Shown piece after piece: positions 36,101-49,300 of a DNA stretch of 64,000 bases. Origin of the DNA: Edolisoma coerulescens (Eukaryota > Chordata > Aves > Passeriformes > Campephagidae). Under the pieces are notes generated by a model, which was not told where the DNA came from, ran no database searches, and was given only the letters and a program-made list of their open reading frames with translations. Position 1 is the first letter of the stretch, and each line of letters starts with the position of its first letter. Made by a program: the position numbers and the translations under genes. The stretch covers positions 310,001-374,000 of the forward strand of contig VWZW01001228.1 in NCBI GenBank assembly GCA_013397115.1, in the 5' to 3' direction.

Positions 36101-39100
36101 TTTGACTGACAGAGCATGCTGATCCCAAAGCCATTGCACTGCACCACATAAATGCTCCAACCCCAAATCCATCCTCTTTCGGGCAGCCTGGCCCAAGGGG
36201 GCAGCCCTCACGGCAGGGCTTGTCAGTGGAGGGTCAGCGCAGACTCTCCCCTTTGTCATTATTTTTGCGGGGATGGTGGGGAAAGGGATTTAAAATCCCT
36301 CACCCTTTCCTATTAAGTCTGACTCATTTTGTCTGGTTTAGCGTTGTGGTAGAAAGAAACATAATGGATTTGTTAGGGTCAGTGCTTCACAATGTGACGG
36401 TTGACTTTGATGGGCAATAGGGCCTAGTTTGCCACTCCAGACAAAGGATTTGTAGGTCTTGCAGGCTGCCATCTGTTTCTAAAAGCAAGTTTTTGTGGAG
36501 AAGTGATGCAGCTTGCATGCTCAAAAAGTTGGGGTCTTTTTCTTGAGAACTGCTGTGCCCTTATATTTGAGCTTTTAATTTCAAAACTAAACACAGTTTA
36601 TTAATAGCAGGACTCCTTTTGCCCTCTCTCAGGCAAGCTGAACATCCAAATAACATTAATGATGTGTTGACGTCTTCTGAAATATTTGTGTTTTAGAATG
36701 CACGCACTGATCCCCAGAGTGGATTCTATTCTTTTCTTCAGCCCCCACCCAAACTCTGAAGTGCAACATCTGGCTGCATTCAGGTTGTTTGCCTTTATTC
36801 TGCTACATAAGCATATAAGACACAGATTGGAGAAGAAATAATGTTCAGCTTTAATTTGATTTTTCTCTTGTGCTTATATTTTGTCTTGTGCTCTCTTAAA
36901 AACAACAGAGAAAGAGTTGATCATACTCTGGCTCTATAATCCAGTCTAGAAATTCCTGCTTTCCTGCAGTGAGTCCGCTGCAGAGTCTCTTAAATAAAGT
37001 GGCCAGCTGACCTGTAGGGCTTAGACATGCTGACAAATACGGTCTATTTATGTTCTGTGCGTTAACCTGACTGTTAATGGATTGTTTCTATGTATAACTA
37101 CTGGAGGAAGCACAGAGCTGCACAATCCAGGTCTGGAGGGCAGGAAGACATCCTGCTGCAGGACTTAGCAAAAATAACGAGTAAAGCCTCTGCAGTTGTC
37201 TTCTTTACAGCTGGAGATGAACGGGACCTCCAGCACTATAAAGAGGTCCTGGATTCTGGTCCTGCCCGTTTGTTTAGCCCATTGCTCTCCTGGTGCACTC
37301 CTTCCTAACACTCTTACGGTACATTTTTCTTTTTTATTGAGGGGAGTGACTGGTGGCTGCTGTAGCTGTGCAGGTACAGCACAGGTACTGAAAATGGGGC
37401 TGAAAGTGCCGTGTTGTGACAAGTGAGTTAATATGCTGCTGCTGAATGTCATGTCAAGGCTGTGGTGGCAGCCAAAGGAAACTGGCACCTTCCCCTTGCC
37501 CTCAAACACAGCAGCCCTAGGCCTGCCTCTGCAGACATCCCAGACATCTTGTCACTCTCCTGCAAACCAGTGTTTGCCAGCCACTGGTAGAAAGCTGGCA
37601 GGCTGCACTGGGACTCGTGCTCTCATTGCAGAAGCGCCGTGTTTCTGGCTGTTCCTGGAATTAACCTGTTCTCCAAACTTGCTCCCAGCCCTGGCAAGCG
37701 GCATGGTGCTGGGGGCTGATATGGGAGAGGGGGCTTGCTGGCTTCCCTGCCTTGGCTTTCCTCCCAGCACTGTGCCTGAGCCAGCACTGTGCAGGCAGCA
37801 GTGAAAAGAGGATTTTTTTTTTTGAGGGAATTAAAGGAGTGAAATGACTGTCTTTGATGTGGTGGCCTGGTTCTGTACCGAGCTTTCTGCCGCAGGAGGG
37901 GATAGCCTGTCTCTCTGCCAAATTTTCCTCTGGAGGGTGGAAAACGCTGCTGATAAAGGTCTGAGGCCCAGAAAAGTGGCATTCCTGATCAATAGGATTA
38001 ATTTAAATGAGGGAGTACCCAGCTCTTATATGAAGATGAGAGCTAATCCATAGTAGGCATTCTAAACACAGGCTGCTTCAACTGATTTGGGCTCCTAGGT
38101 GCTCTATCTAGCCATTTTGTGGAATTTAAATAGTTTGTCAAGGAAGGGCTTGTCAGGTCCAGCCATGTAATCTAGACAGCTTTGGATAGCTGATGCTGGT
38201 GATTTTCTTTGGAGATGTTGACGATGGTTCAACCATCAAATATATGTCCCAGGAGTGAGCCCATCCAGCTACCTCTAAACTGCTTTCAAGCAGCAGAAAA
38301 GCTTCTGTCTCCTTTTAGGTGCAGCAGTGCCATGGTGTCAAGTCATAACACCTATATGGGACCCTTGGAAAGATGCTTGAGGAAGCCCATCATTTTCTTG
38401 CAGTTAATTTTAGATTTCCAAAGCTGAGACTTTCTTGGCTCTTTCTCGCTAAAATACAGGGCGACACGCTTCACAGAGGTGCAGTCATTAGCTTAAGAGG
38501 ATCAGATAAAAATTGAAAGGGTTTTGTTTAAGGAAAATTTGCATCAAGCACTTCTAGGTAGCTGTGTTATCATTATATCTAAAATGAGTATTGAGTTTGA
38601 GAAGCCAGCATGTTCTTTATGGTCCATTTGTGGACTCCAGGTTTTTGGCTGTGTGTATACTGCAGCTTTGGAGCTATCGAATTTATTGAAGTGGTAGGTG
38701 TATGACCCTCAGTATCTTTTTTGTGTAGTCTTTGTATTTTCTACCCCTTAAAAAAAAGATCAAAAGGGGGGAGTGGCAGGGGATAAACTTCTGAGGAGTG
38801 AGGACAAAAATGGTGGAATTGTCATTTGTAGAAACAGCAGTTGATTTAGTCAGTTTAGCCAAAGAATCTTTGGCTCTATCAGAGAAGAACTTTTTCTGCT
38901 CTACTTAATTGAATTTGCCAAGCTGGAACAAGCCCTGGCATAGCAGTTTCAACCCCTGCCTTTGCTAGTCAGCAGCATTCAGAGCCTCAGAGAAGTGACG
39001 AAAAATGCTGAGCAAATGCTGTGTGAACTGGAAAGTTAGCACTGAAATGCCTTCTTGACCTGGTGGTGATGGTGGGTCATTTCCTCCTTCTGAGTCAATT

Positions 39101-40135
39101 TGGGACATTTGGCACATGTCCAGCACACAAAAATGAATTGTGTTCCACAGGGATTCTCTTCCCTGCAGAGGTCTGTGTGCGCACTCAGCGCCGTCCGGGC
39201 GGGCACCTGCACAAGCTGTGCTCTGGAGAATGCATCTGATCTGATCAAGCCTCTACAGAGGAGGAAAACTCACATTCGTTGGGAGCTGCAAGAGGAAAGC
39301 AGGAGTTTTTACATACCGTTACGTAGGAGCATTACTTTTGTCTGGAAGTATAAGGGTTATAGTGGAGGAGCCTATATCCTAAATTTAAGCCCTGATGTGG
39401 CATTGACTGTAGGTCCCGAGGAGCTTTATGTTCTGTCATTCCTGCAGTCTACTGGAAAAAATGTGTTATTTGTAGAGGCAATGAAAGCATTGGCTATGAA
39501 AGCTGCAGTCGTTTACACTTACAGCTGGATGGTTCTGAACCAGTTCAGTGATGAGTAGTCCCAGCCTGCCTCGTGAGCCAGTGGGGAGCTAAGATCCTAC
39601 CAAATTAGTTGTTACTTGAATCAGGAGGGAGAGGAGTGGTGTGCAAATGAATGCCTTCCATTTGAGTTCATTTGGATGTAGGAGCTGCTGTTTTCGTTTG
39701 ATAAACCTGATAAACCTCATCTGCTGTTAACAGTGATTTCAATTGGAGGAAGATAAATTGAGGTGGAGAAGGAAATTGGAGGGCACAGGCTCAAGCCTGA
39801 GCAGGAAGGTTGTTTTAATAACCTTGTCAAATGCATGTTGCTTTGGTTCAGGGTAAATGCCAATTCTTCAAAGTTCTTAAGGTAAAAAAGGCAGAGACTT
39901 CAATTGTTCAGGTGTATCTGAATATAATATTTGAATATATTTGAGATGCCTCTGAAAACCAAGCCCAGTTTCAACCAACCGAGCAAGACAAGACTGTGTC
40001 ACTTCCTTGAGAAAACAGGCAGACTCTCTGCTGGGTTTGTGTTCCCCGTTCTGCAATGAGAGCTTTTTGTTTGTGCTATCCAAAATGCTGATTAGTAAGA
40101 TGTCCCGACAAAAAGGAGGAATTCAACGCAGTAAG

Positions 40136-40168
40136 AGGAAGAGTGATGTAGGAGGAAGAGTGATGTAG
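40136..40168. repeat. two-copy tandem repeat, period 17 bp
   Basis: AGGAAGAGTGATGTAG is present twice without mismatch, at 40136-40151 and 40153-40168. Confidence 0.9.
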
Positions 40169-40659
40169 TTTATCTGTGGTCATGGGTGTGCCTCTGTGGG
40201 TGTGTGAGATTCCTGCCCTGGATTAAGTGCAGGAATTGTGTGCTTCTGTTGGACCCAGAGGAAATGACTTTCAAGTGCATTGAATAGTGTTGGGTGTGTG
40301 TGTGTGAAGAATAGAAGGCAATGAAGCAGAAGTATTTTCCTAACTTAAGTTTCACTTTTATTTGATGCACTGCACTAAAATAGCCCAGATACAAAGCTTG
40401 AGGTTAAAATGCACACTAAAACTGGAACACAGACTACTGTTTGGAAAAGCTAAATTGCAGAAATTTGTAGAGAATGAGAAGTCTGTAGCCTAAGAAATAA
40501 GCAAAACCATTAAGAGACCTGATAGCTCTTTTAGGTTATAAGGCAAGAAAGATTATCAGAGAAGTGATGGGTTAGGGATGCTGAAAGTCAAAGCAAAGAT
40601 GCACAATGCCTGGGAGGCTGAGGGTGGTGGTGCTTGTTCTTTCCCCAGATCAGTGGGGA

Positions 40660-40663
<4 letters not shown>

Positions 40664-40690
<27 letters not shown>
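40664..40690. repeat. (TG)13 microsatellite
   Basis: This is an uninterrupted TG dinucleotide run, followed by TATACA. Confidence 0.97.
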
Positions 40691-41037
40691 ATACAGATGC
40701 ATGTGCAGATCAAGCTGCTCTTTCCCATCACAGAAGAACCCCGGGTAACCTGGTTTGTTGGAAAAAGGAGTTTCTGCAGGCTCTCGGAGACCCATTTCTA
40801 CTCACTAGATGTCAATTCACTGGATATTTCTGACTGACCCAAATGAGAGACAATGGCCAACAAGGACAGCTTCAATAAGAATCCTGGAAACTTGACAGCT
40901 TCTTGTATGCATTTTTTCTGCACCAGATCAGAGAACTGTAGTAATCTTTTGCATAAGGTGTCCAGTCAGTGATCTGAGTGAAGGAGCCTGCTTCATTTGG
41001 TGCCAGGGCTCTTGCGGGTGAAGAATGTGCAGTGGTG

Positions 41038-41075
41038 CTTTTTTTTTTTTCTTTTTTTTCTTTTTTTTTTTTTTT
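41038..41075. repeat. T-rich low-complexity tract
   Basis: About 38 bases of T interrupted by two C. It may be the reverse of a poly(A) tail, but no retrocopy is recognisable beside it. Confidence 0.85.
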
Positions 41076-41636
41076 GTGCTTGGAGAAAACCAATTCTAAT
41101 GCTTGTTGAAGAGCCTCATTATTCCACAGGTCCTATTTTTCCACCAGGAGTGATCTTCTAAATCGCTCCAAACTTTTCACTTATGCTAACAGAAGAAATT
41201 TTGACATCTCGTTCCCTCACTCTGTCCCTCAGTTCACTAACAGAAAGTTGTGGAAATGTGAAACAAGAAATCAGTCTTTTTGTGTGTGTGTGTCTGTGTA
41301 TGTTCATGATAAGTCAAGATAATGTTCTTAACTTTCTTAAGGCTCTGAATATAAAATCCATATTTCAAAATCTATGAGGTAAGAGGTAAAAAGACATAAA
41401 TGGGAAGTGCTTTCGGTAAATGTTTCTAAGAGGATTTGTTGAGATAGATGACATATAGGGATTACCTCATATATACATACGTATATTTGTACTACAAGAT
41501 GAACTAAAGTTAAACCTCTGACAGACAAAATCACAGTATTTCTTAAGTGGGTACAGCATTTACATTTTTCTTGTGATATGGCTCTGATGTGGAGTCATTT
41601 CCCCAAGCTTATCCAGCAAGCTGTGGAAGCATGAGC

Positions 41637-41957
41637 TCAGTTACATCCACGTTCAGTAAAACCTTCAGTGAAATTAGAAGCAACTCGTGGCTGACAGCAG
41701 TCTTTTTTCCTTTCCCTTTGAAGCTTCCAAGCAGGTAGCATGTCATCAGCTAAGATGGTATTTTTCAGGGCTGCATCATCTTTGTCCTTACATTGCAGAT
41801 ACCACATAGTTCTGCAAGGTGATGGGTGGCTTCTGAAACAGGCTGCACAAGCTGTCCCGCAGTTGGGGCAGTGAGTGAGGACCGAGTTGGCCATTTCGAG
41901 GCAGTGGTGATGGTTACTGCGGCACTGACAAAGCACCGGCTGCAGGAGCACGAGAGT
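41637..41957 (-). other. Cys/His-rich open segment, unrecognised
   Basis: The minus strand is open for about 106 codons from 41957 to a TGA at 41639-41637, without an ATG near its beginning. It contains LCQCRSNHHHCLE followed by HCPNCGTACAACF, a spacing that could bind zinc, and then a segment CRTMWYLQCKDKDDAAL. CpG content is raised at 41840-41950. A possible acceptor (gtgctcctgcag) precedes CCGGTGCTTTG. I do not recognise a family. It may be a decayed exon, a retrocopy fragment or chance. Confidence 0.2.
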
Positions 41958-44900
41958 TGCAACTGTTCATGACAAATTCTAGGAAGATGTGTGACTTGAT
42001 TGTGACTGTCCTGTCTGGTGACACTCAACTGCACAAAAAGACTTAGCTAAACTATGACACTGAAAATCTCATGGGGAGCATGGAACAGATTTTGACAATT
42101 TTCAAAATCTTTGTCTGTTCACTGGTGTCTGAAATTCTTTCCTTCAAAAACAATTTTCAAAAGAAATTTTCCTATCCTCCTATCTTTGGCTCTTGTATTG
42201 GAGTATTAACAAAAAGGAGGGGTTTATCAGGGTCTCTAAGCCTGTTTTGCAAGGAGAAGTTTGGTGGAAGAAGCTTCCAAGGACTTGCTCTGACAGTAGA
42301 TACCCTTCAGAAGAGACCTCTGCTGTGTGAACTTCATCTTTACAATTAAGTGAGAAAGGTCTTACTACTCTCTTTGCCTTCTTTCTTACCTTTCTACATG
42401 TCCAAAGAAAAGTGGTTTCCTTTTTGAAGCATACCAGTTTAATTCAAGACAACTAATCTAGTTGTGGCCATATGTTGCATTATTGGGTTAAATTCTGTTG
42501 GAAGGCTGAATTAAAAATGAAGATGTCTCACTCAGGCAATCCCACATGCTTATTAAGTAGCTTGAGCTACAGATGCTGTTCTGTGCTGTGTATCAATGTC
42601 TGTGTAGATTGCCAAAGAGTCAGCCTAATGCCAGAGATGGTTCAGAGTGCTTTTTATTAGCCCTTAATGGTGGTTAACTCTTGTGTGGGAATTCCTGTCC
42701 TGGTCAGGTGTAATGTCCATCTTGTCTAATAGCTGGTATGTGCTGTTGCTGTGGAGAGTGATTCATGGACAGTGTTATGAAATAACTCTCCTGCAGGGAG
42801 CACGTCTTCATGGTTACCCTTTGGAAAGGTTGATTTACATACTGAAATAGTAGGGAGCTTGTGTGTGTGCACGTGCATCCTTCTGCTGAGCTCAGTGTGC
42901 TGTGACAGGCAGACATGGGCAGCGGCTTTTCATCCTCTACTGATATCAAAGCGAGCTTTTGTTTTGCTGTCTTCTGTGTGCTCAGAGTTCTTCTCTTCAT
43001 GATCATCCCTGGCGTGTGAAATAATTCAGGTGATGGCTGTATAACTTTGTTCAGTTTGTTTGATGGATGGGATTTATCCCCATCACTGTATTGCCTCTCA
43101 GTTGCAACTTGTAACCTTATTTTGGAAAGTGGTTGAGTCAGTTTAGAGGGGGAGGGAAACAACATAGCTTGTGATGATATTTTTAGAAGTGAGAGAGAGG
43201 AGAATGTAGTTATTTGGATTACTTCCTTGAGGCTGCCAGATTGACTTTCTAAAGACTCCCAAAGCAAGCCGATTTGGCATTTTTGAAGAATATGTTTACT
43301 GCTCTTTTACACAATATTAGGAAACTATTCCAGCTCAGGAAGATGCTGGACCTCTCCAGTAGTCTTAACAAACTGCAGCAGCAGTGTGTGCATTGCCCCA
43401 AAAGGGAGCTGGTGTACCCTGCCCTCTTGGAAGCCTGTCTCAAGTGGTACAGCAGCCTCTCAGTGCATGATTACTCATGCTTAACAAGCCGTGGTCCTTC
43501 AAACAGAGGCAAGAATATGAAGAAATAAAATATTAAGCTGATGGAAGTTCAACGCAATCATCTCATTAATCAAAACTGCCCTCCTCCACAAAACTGGCTG
43601 AAACAAAGTAATGGACTCATCAGTATGGATTTCATTCATTTCCAAATGATTCCATCAATACTTTGATCTTTGATGTATTTGTTTTATCCAGTTCATTTGT
43701 TACACAGCTTTTCTCACCAGAGAGTCTCAGTCCTTCACAGGGAGCAACCTGGCATGGCAAAACTTAGTTTTTATCAGTGTTTTTTTGCAGGTCGGCCAAT
43801 GAAGTATACATGTGGTTGTTTACAGAGATCCAGTTTGGGCTTGCCTATAGAAAATTCCTCATAGGGTCCCCAGAATCCTGCCAGGAAGAGCAAAAAAAGC
43901 CTCTAGGTCCCATTTTAATTTGCGGTTTTGTGTTGTGGTTGGCTGAGGGTTCAGCAGATCTTCACCTCCGAGCACCTGGGAAGAGTGGCACAGGCTGACA
44001 AAGGTTTGGCAGGGCTCCCTTTCAGGGTCCTGTTCCCAGGCTGTGTGCTATTCCCTGCCCTTCCCTTCTCCTTTCTGGGCAGTATTCCTGAGCTGCCCTG
44101 CAAGAGGAGTAGTGATACTAAAACACTGCCTCCTCATCAGAATTGGTGCACAGTATCTGTGGGATCGAGGAAGTAGAAAGTCCTCTTGCTAAAACTCTCC
44201 TCACAAAGGGGATATGAAGTACTTTGGCTATTTAAGGAAAATTTAAGGTCCCACTGTCTGTGATGGTTGCCTACAGCAAGTCTCTTGTGGAAGGAAAGAA
44301 GGTGGGTGGGAAATCTCTTTGGAAGTTGTGTGAGCACATGGCATGGCTGGGACTGGATGCTGTGTATCATTTCTGAGTAGCAGCTCCTGGCCCAGTCGTC
44401 ACTGATGAGAAGATTAAATATCCTTATGGAGTAAAACATAAGTTGATGTATCTTTTCAGTGTCATCCTGCAGTTCATTTCCAAGGCTTCAGTTTACAAGG
44501 ACAAACCTTTTGGTCATATTGCAAGGCCAGTAGTGGCTCTTAGGGGCTGTGTGAAGGAGTGCATTCTCCTAGGGCAGGAGCCAGGTCACTGCTTTGCCGT
44601 GTCTTGGAGAACTGCAGCATCTGGCTGTACAAAAGGCATTTGCAGGTTGTGGAAAGTATTTGGTAGGGCATGGCACAAGGTAATGGAGCACATTGTGAAA
44701 TATTAATATAGAACTTAAAATCTTGCTTTAAAAACTTGTTAAACTTTAATTACAACAAACGTGGCTGAGCCACCGCATTAAAATGTTAGAACTTGATGTT
44801 CAATGTGTGAGTTCAAGCAGGCTAAGATCGTCCTGAAATATGCATGTGAACAGGATTTCCCCTACCCTTTCTCTTCAGAATAGTGGGGAGGAAGCATCAG

Positions 44901-46153
44901 AAAGTAAAGTGTGACATCAGCAGTGCCAGTTACAGCAACATGCATTGATTTAAGTCATTAGGTTCATATCTATAAAAGAGCTTGCCCCCAGGAGGTAAAA
45001 AGCAATTGTTCATCACCTTCTCCTTAATAGGGCTCATAAATCTGTGACCTAAGGAAAGCTGCAGAGCTCAAGAGGAACCCTAATTCTGTAATGCAGTTAC
45101 AGGTTCAATATGAGATTGAAGTCCCTGTCCACACTCCCAGGATTTGTCCCCATGTTTTATCCAGCTGAGGATGGGGCCAGGTATTTCACCTGGCAATGTT
45201 GAGCTCATCCCAGTGAGATGAGTGGTGTCACCTTGGAACTGTGGCGGTACAGTCACCTTACAGGTCTTGTCTGTGGCCATTTTACAAGCTTTCTGGCTTA
45301 GCCAGGCATGATGTTTTTCCTTTCCTAAAGTGTTGTCAATGGCATGGCATCATTTGAAGTACTCCTTAATCCTTAATGAAGGACTGTGAGTAGTGATTGT
45401 CTTGGCAATGCTTTGGAGCACCCGGTTTGCAGCTGGGTGATCCATACAGAGAACTCAAGCACTGTTCATACATCTCTAAGAGGGCCTTTTGTTCTTGGGT
45501 GCAGCAATTATTCAATAATGAATAAATTTTTAAAAAAGAAAGTGTCCCTAGCTTGTCACAGGGATGGCTGTTCTAAAGCAGTGAAGAGCCTCAGGCTCTT
45601 CAGGTCCAGGTTTCTCTCACAAAAAGAAGGAGTTGCCTTGATATGAATTTTAAAAGCAATTATGTCCAATAGCAGCATTGTTACTGGACTGCCCTGCAGT
45701 GTGTGGGAGAGTGGGAGAGAGGGGAGAAATGAGCAGGATCTTTCTAAGAGGGAGTTGCTGGCTACACATTTGGAAAACTCCACAGTTACTCCTTCATAAG
45801 CCAGCTTTTGGTAAAGTAGCTATGGGAACCTTCTTTCAAAAGGAGCTAATTAAATATTTTTCATCATTCCACATTTCTTGTTGGTTTTCACTTATTTCAT
45901 TCTTACCTTCCTTTCTTCTGTGTCCTAGCAGGTTTGTTTTGCAAGTTTGGGGTCTCACGTTCTAGAGAGCATGTCTGTCTTTTGTTTTCATTTTTTGAAT
46001 CAGTGCACGTTGAAGTCCTTTTTCCTGTAGATAAAATTTCCACACTTGAGAAATTTAAAAATTTTTCTGCCTGCAAAACCAGAGACAGTTTCCCCTGAAG
46101 TTTAAACCTGGTGTTGCTTACTTCCTTTTCTTTATATCCTCCCTATCCTCCAG

Positions 46154-46302
46154 GTGTCTTTTTAACAGAAGAGGCTGAGAACTCCTCTGAGCCATCACAG
46201 CCTCCGACGGACCCCACTGGAGCTTGTGGAGACTTTTATATCGTAATTAACATGCAGATGTTTAACATGAAAATTTTATTTGTGGATCTGAACATAGCAT
46301 AA
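46154..46302 (+). other. candidate alternative terminal exon of DENND5B
   Basis: The pyrimidine-rich tatcctccctatcctccag precedes an open segment that joins DENND5B exon 1 in frame (phase 1). It would add 49 residues, starting GVFLTEEAENSSEPSQPPTD and ending DLNIA before a TAA at 46300-46302. An AATAAA follows at 46316-46321. Acceptor, frame, stop and signal fit a short isoform, but each element is common in 42 kb. Confidence 0.25.
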
Positions 46303-46315
46303 TTTACCATCTGTA

Positions 46316-46321
46316 AATAAA
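46316..46321 (+). terminator. AATAAA, candidate polyadenylation signal of the possible terminal exon
   Basis: The hexamer lies 14 bases after the TAA of the open segment at 46154-46302. It matters only if that exon is real. Confidence 0.25.
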
Positions 46322-49300
46322 GCAGGGACAGGGCTTTGCAATGAGACTTGTTAAACAGAAGAAATGTGAAAACCTGGAACAGGGATGTCTGAGATCTGTT
46401 TGTGGCACTTGTAACAAAGTGAATTGACTCAGTTTTACAGGTGTTTAGAGCAAGGACACAGGAAATAGAAAACTTTGACTTCTCTCTTAAAGCCGAAATT
46501 AACAACAAGCACAGCTTGTGGTGTCTATTCCTATTTATAGCCAGTACAAACCTTCTTGGTAGAACACCTGTAGTCTTCTGACAACAGCCCAGCCAAGGCT
46601 GCTGGCTCTGGGTTAGATGTGAAGAGCTCCCAGTGACATGAGTCTATGTTTTATTCAGTTTCTCTAATGCTACAAAGATCATGGTTCTGAAGCTCTGATT
46701 AGAAATGGCCAATATTGTACAAGGGACCATAAAAGTACTGGGGTTTTTCCACGTTATTTACCACATCAGCTGTACTTTTGCAGGGATCCATGGGGTCCCA
46801 AACGCTCCTGAAAATCTTATTGCTACAGGCAAAGCAGAGAGTGGCCTGTGGGAGCAAAGTCTCAGCGTTAGTTAAAAGTCAATGTGTGCAGGACAGACTG
46901 AAGAGTGTGTTTGGGCAGTGGCAGTAGACAGAAAATTGTAAATGGGCCAGTGAAATGATAATGAGTAAAGTTATAAGAAAAAGAATCTGGATGTGTCTGA
47001 TCCTTGCTAAATACTTGACAAGAGATGCTAAGACAGCCCTGAGGACAGAATATTCATTGCTTACTGCCTCTTCCCCAGCCAGAGCCTGTGGAGCAGGAGC
47101 AGGGATAAGAAATTAAGCAAAAGATTGCAGCCACTTAAGGACAGCAAATCCTGGTGCCTAAAATGAAGCTTCAGTAACCATCTACATGTATTTTATATTC
47201 TGCTTCATCTCTTGTGTGGTCTCGCAGAGATCCTGTAGTTTTTGTAACTGCCTGAAAAATGTCAATACTCCTTCTGAATTGAGGCAGCAAATTAAACAGA
47301 TAAGTACCGAGAGATTAGTTACTTTTTCTTTAGATCATGGACATAATAATCACTTAAAAGTTACTGTAATCACTAATCTATAAAAAATGGACATGATGCT
47401 TTCCCATAATGTACAGGCCTGTCCTTGTAGTGAATACAACATGAGCATGTTCCCATCTATTTTTTTGTTCAGTTGTTTATTGTAATACAGTGTTTTAAAC
47501 AGCTGTTGCTGAATAATTGAATGTGTCTCCAACACTGTTTTCAGATGAGTCTTACTGCTAATGTGTGAAAAGTAACAGATGCTTTAGGGTAGTGGCTATC
47601 TAAAGTTCTTTAGAAAAAAAGGTGTAAGTGCATAGATACCAAGCGCCTAGGTTGACCTTTTTGATTCATAATTTATTTATTTTACCTGTGTTCCCTTTAA
47701 CATCCCTATGTCCTTGGGCTATGCATTTGGTTGGCTTGGTTCCTGTGGCTTTCTTTTAAGATAGCTGGCTTGTGTTTTCTCCCAAAGGAAAGATGATGTG
47801 CCAGAACTGTGTCATTTTTTATTTTGAAAGATTAAGTAAAATTTAGAATATTAAATTCACATGTTTGGGTGAATGTTGCAGTGAAGTTGTTGTGTTACTG
47901 AGGACTGTCATTATTCATCCAGTTGTCTTGCTGTGGTCTGTTACACAAAAAACCAGCTACAAGAAACATGTGGTGTCGGTTTTAGTGTGTTAAACAACTC
48001 AGGATTTGTATTCTTAACCTGTTTATTGAGCCTGATTTTTAGTAACCTCTGTCAGTAGGGTTGGTTTGTTCTATTTATTGGTGGGGCACTGCGTCTGTTT
48101 ACAACACAGATGTCTGTCTCCTGCAATAGAAATTGAGCTTTTTTTAGAGCCATTTGAATGTTTTTAATATTCAAGCCCACTGCAGTCTCATAACTTAACC
48201 TACTAGCTGAAGTGAAGGCTTTCAAATGAGACTCTTCACTGCTGTTCCTATGGTTACACTGGAACAGAAACCTGCTAAATAGGAGCAAGAAGGGCAGAGA
48301 AAATCTTCTAGTAGCAGTTGCTATCATTATTGCAAGTTTATAATTTCCAACTTGCTTCATTTTCTGTGCAGTATTTTCTTCTTAAGTGGAAGTGTATCTT
48401 TCTGAGGATTAGTGGCTGGTAGTGCTGGAAAACAGTAGCTGGAAGATGATGGAGACACACCCCGTGGAAACAGGTTTTTCTTCTGCTTGCAGGGGGGTTT
48501 ATATTTTCCCCCTCTATCAGTTAACTTAAATTGCAAAGTACTCTTTGTGTGCAGTTCTAAGAGACAGATCCAGTGTTATCGGTGGGTGACTTGCATGGGA
48601 ACTGTGAGCCAGCATCAATATGCACCTTCCTATCAGATGCTGGGAGTAATAAGTGGTATGTTAACTGCTATTGTGTGGAAATAATACATATTTAAAGCAA
48701 ACAGCCATCAGTTCCTTGAGCGCTGGAACAAATGGAGCCCGGGTCTCCTGTGGGTTTGCCTTGTGCATGATTGATTTTTGCCATCTGAGAATGAGCACAA
48801 GCATTTCCTCACAGCTGGGGCATTTTGTGGGGTTTCCCTTGTGTCACATCTCCTGGGGGAAGGCACACACAGCAGTGCTGGTGGGAGCTATGGTATCCTC
48901 CTCCCTCTCTCATTCCCACCCTACACCTGCCTTTGGGCTGCAGCAGAGTGGTCTCCCCAGTTTCACTTTTTGCCCTTGTGAAAACATCCCCAAGTCCCGT
49001 GGCATGAGCACAGGCCAAGTCAGCTTTTGTACTGCAAAAAACCCAGGGTAATTAGACATTCAGATAAATAACAGTTGAGGACACGTTAAAACAGAACAAT
49101 GTTTATCCCAGCTTCTCTCTGGGTGTTTGCGTTTGCCTTGCTTTTTACATTATTGTAAAGGGTGGATAGAAGATCACTGCAAACAAGGAGCAAAAAAATA
49201 TGATTATAATCACATAATGCAAGCTTTCCTGCTGTCTTCTAATTCTGTTTGTGTCAGGTCATGTGTGAGTAAAGAAATATGGAGATTGTTTAGGAGGGAT

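Noticed and set aside
39100..39558. 152-codon plus-strand open frame
   Set aside because: About four stop-free runs of this length are expected by chance in the window. No domain, repeat or splice structure supports it.
42704..43267. 187-codon minus-strand open frame
   Set aside because: It begins with TTG, has no recognised motif, and one frame of this length is roughly expected by chance in six frames of 64 kb (my estimate is about 0.7).
43274..43528. 84-codon plus-strand frame rich in Leu/Lys with a protein-like look
   Set aside because: Its apparent helix-like leucine pattern is not tied to a family, and it has neither good flanking splice sites nor neighbours.
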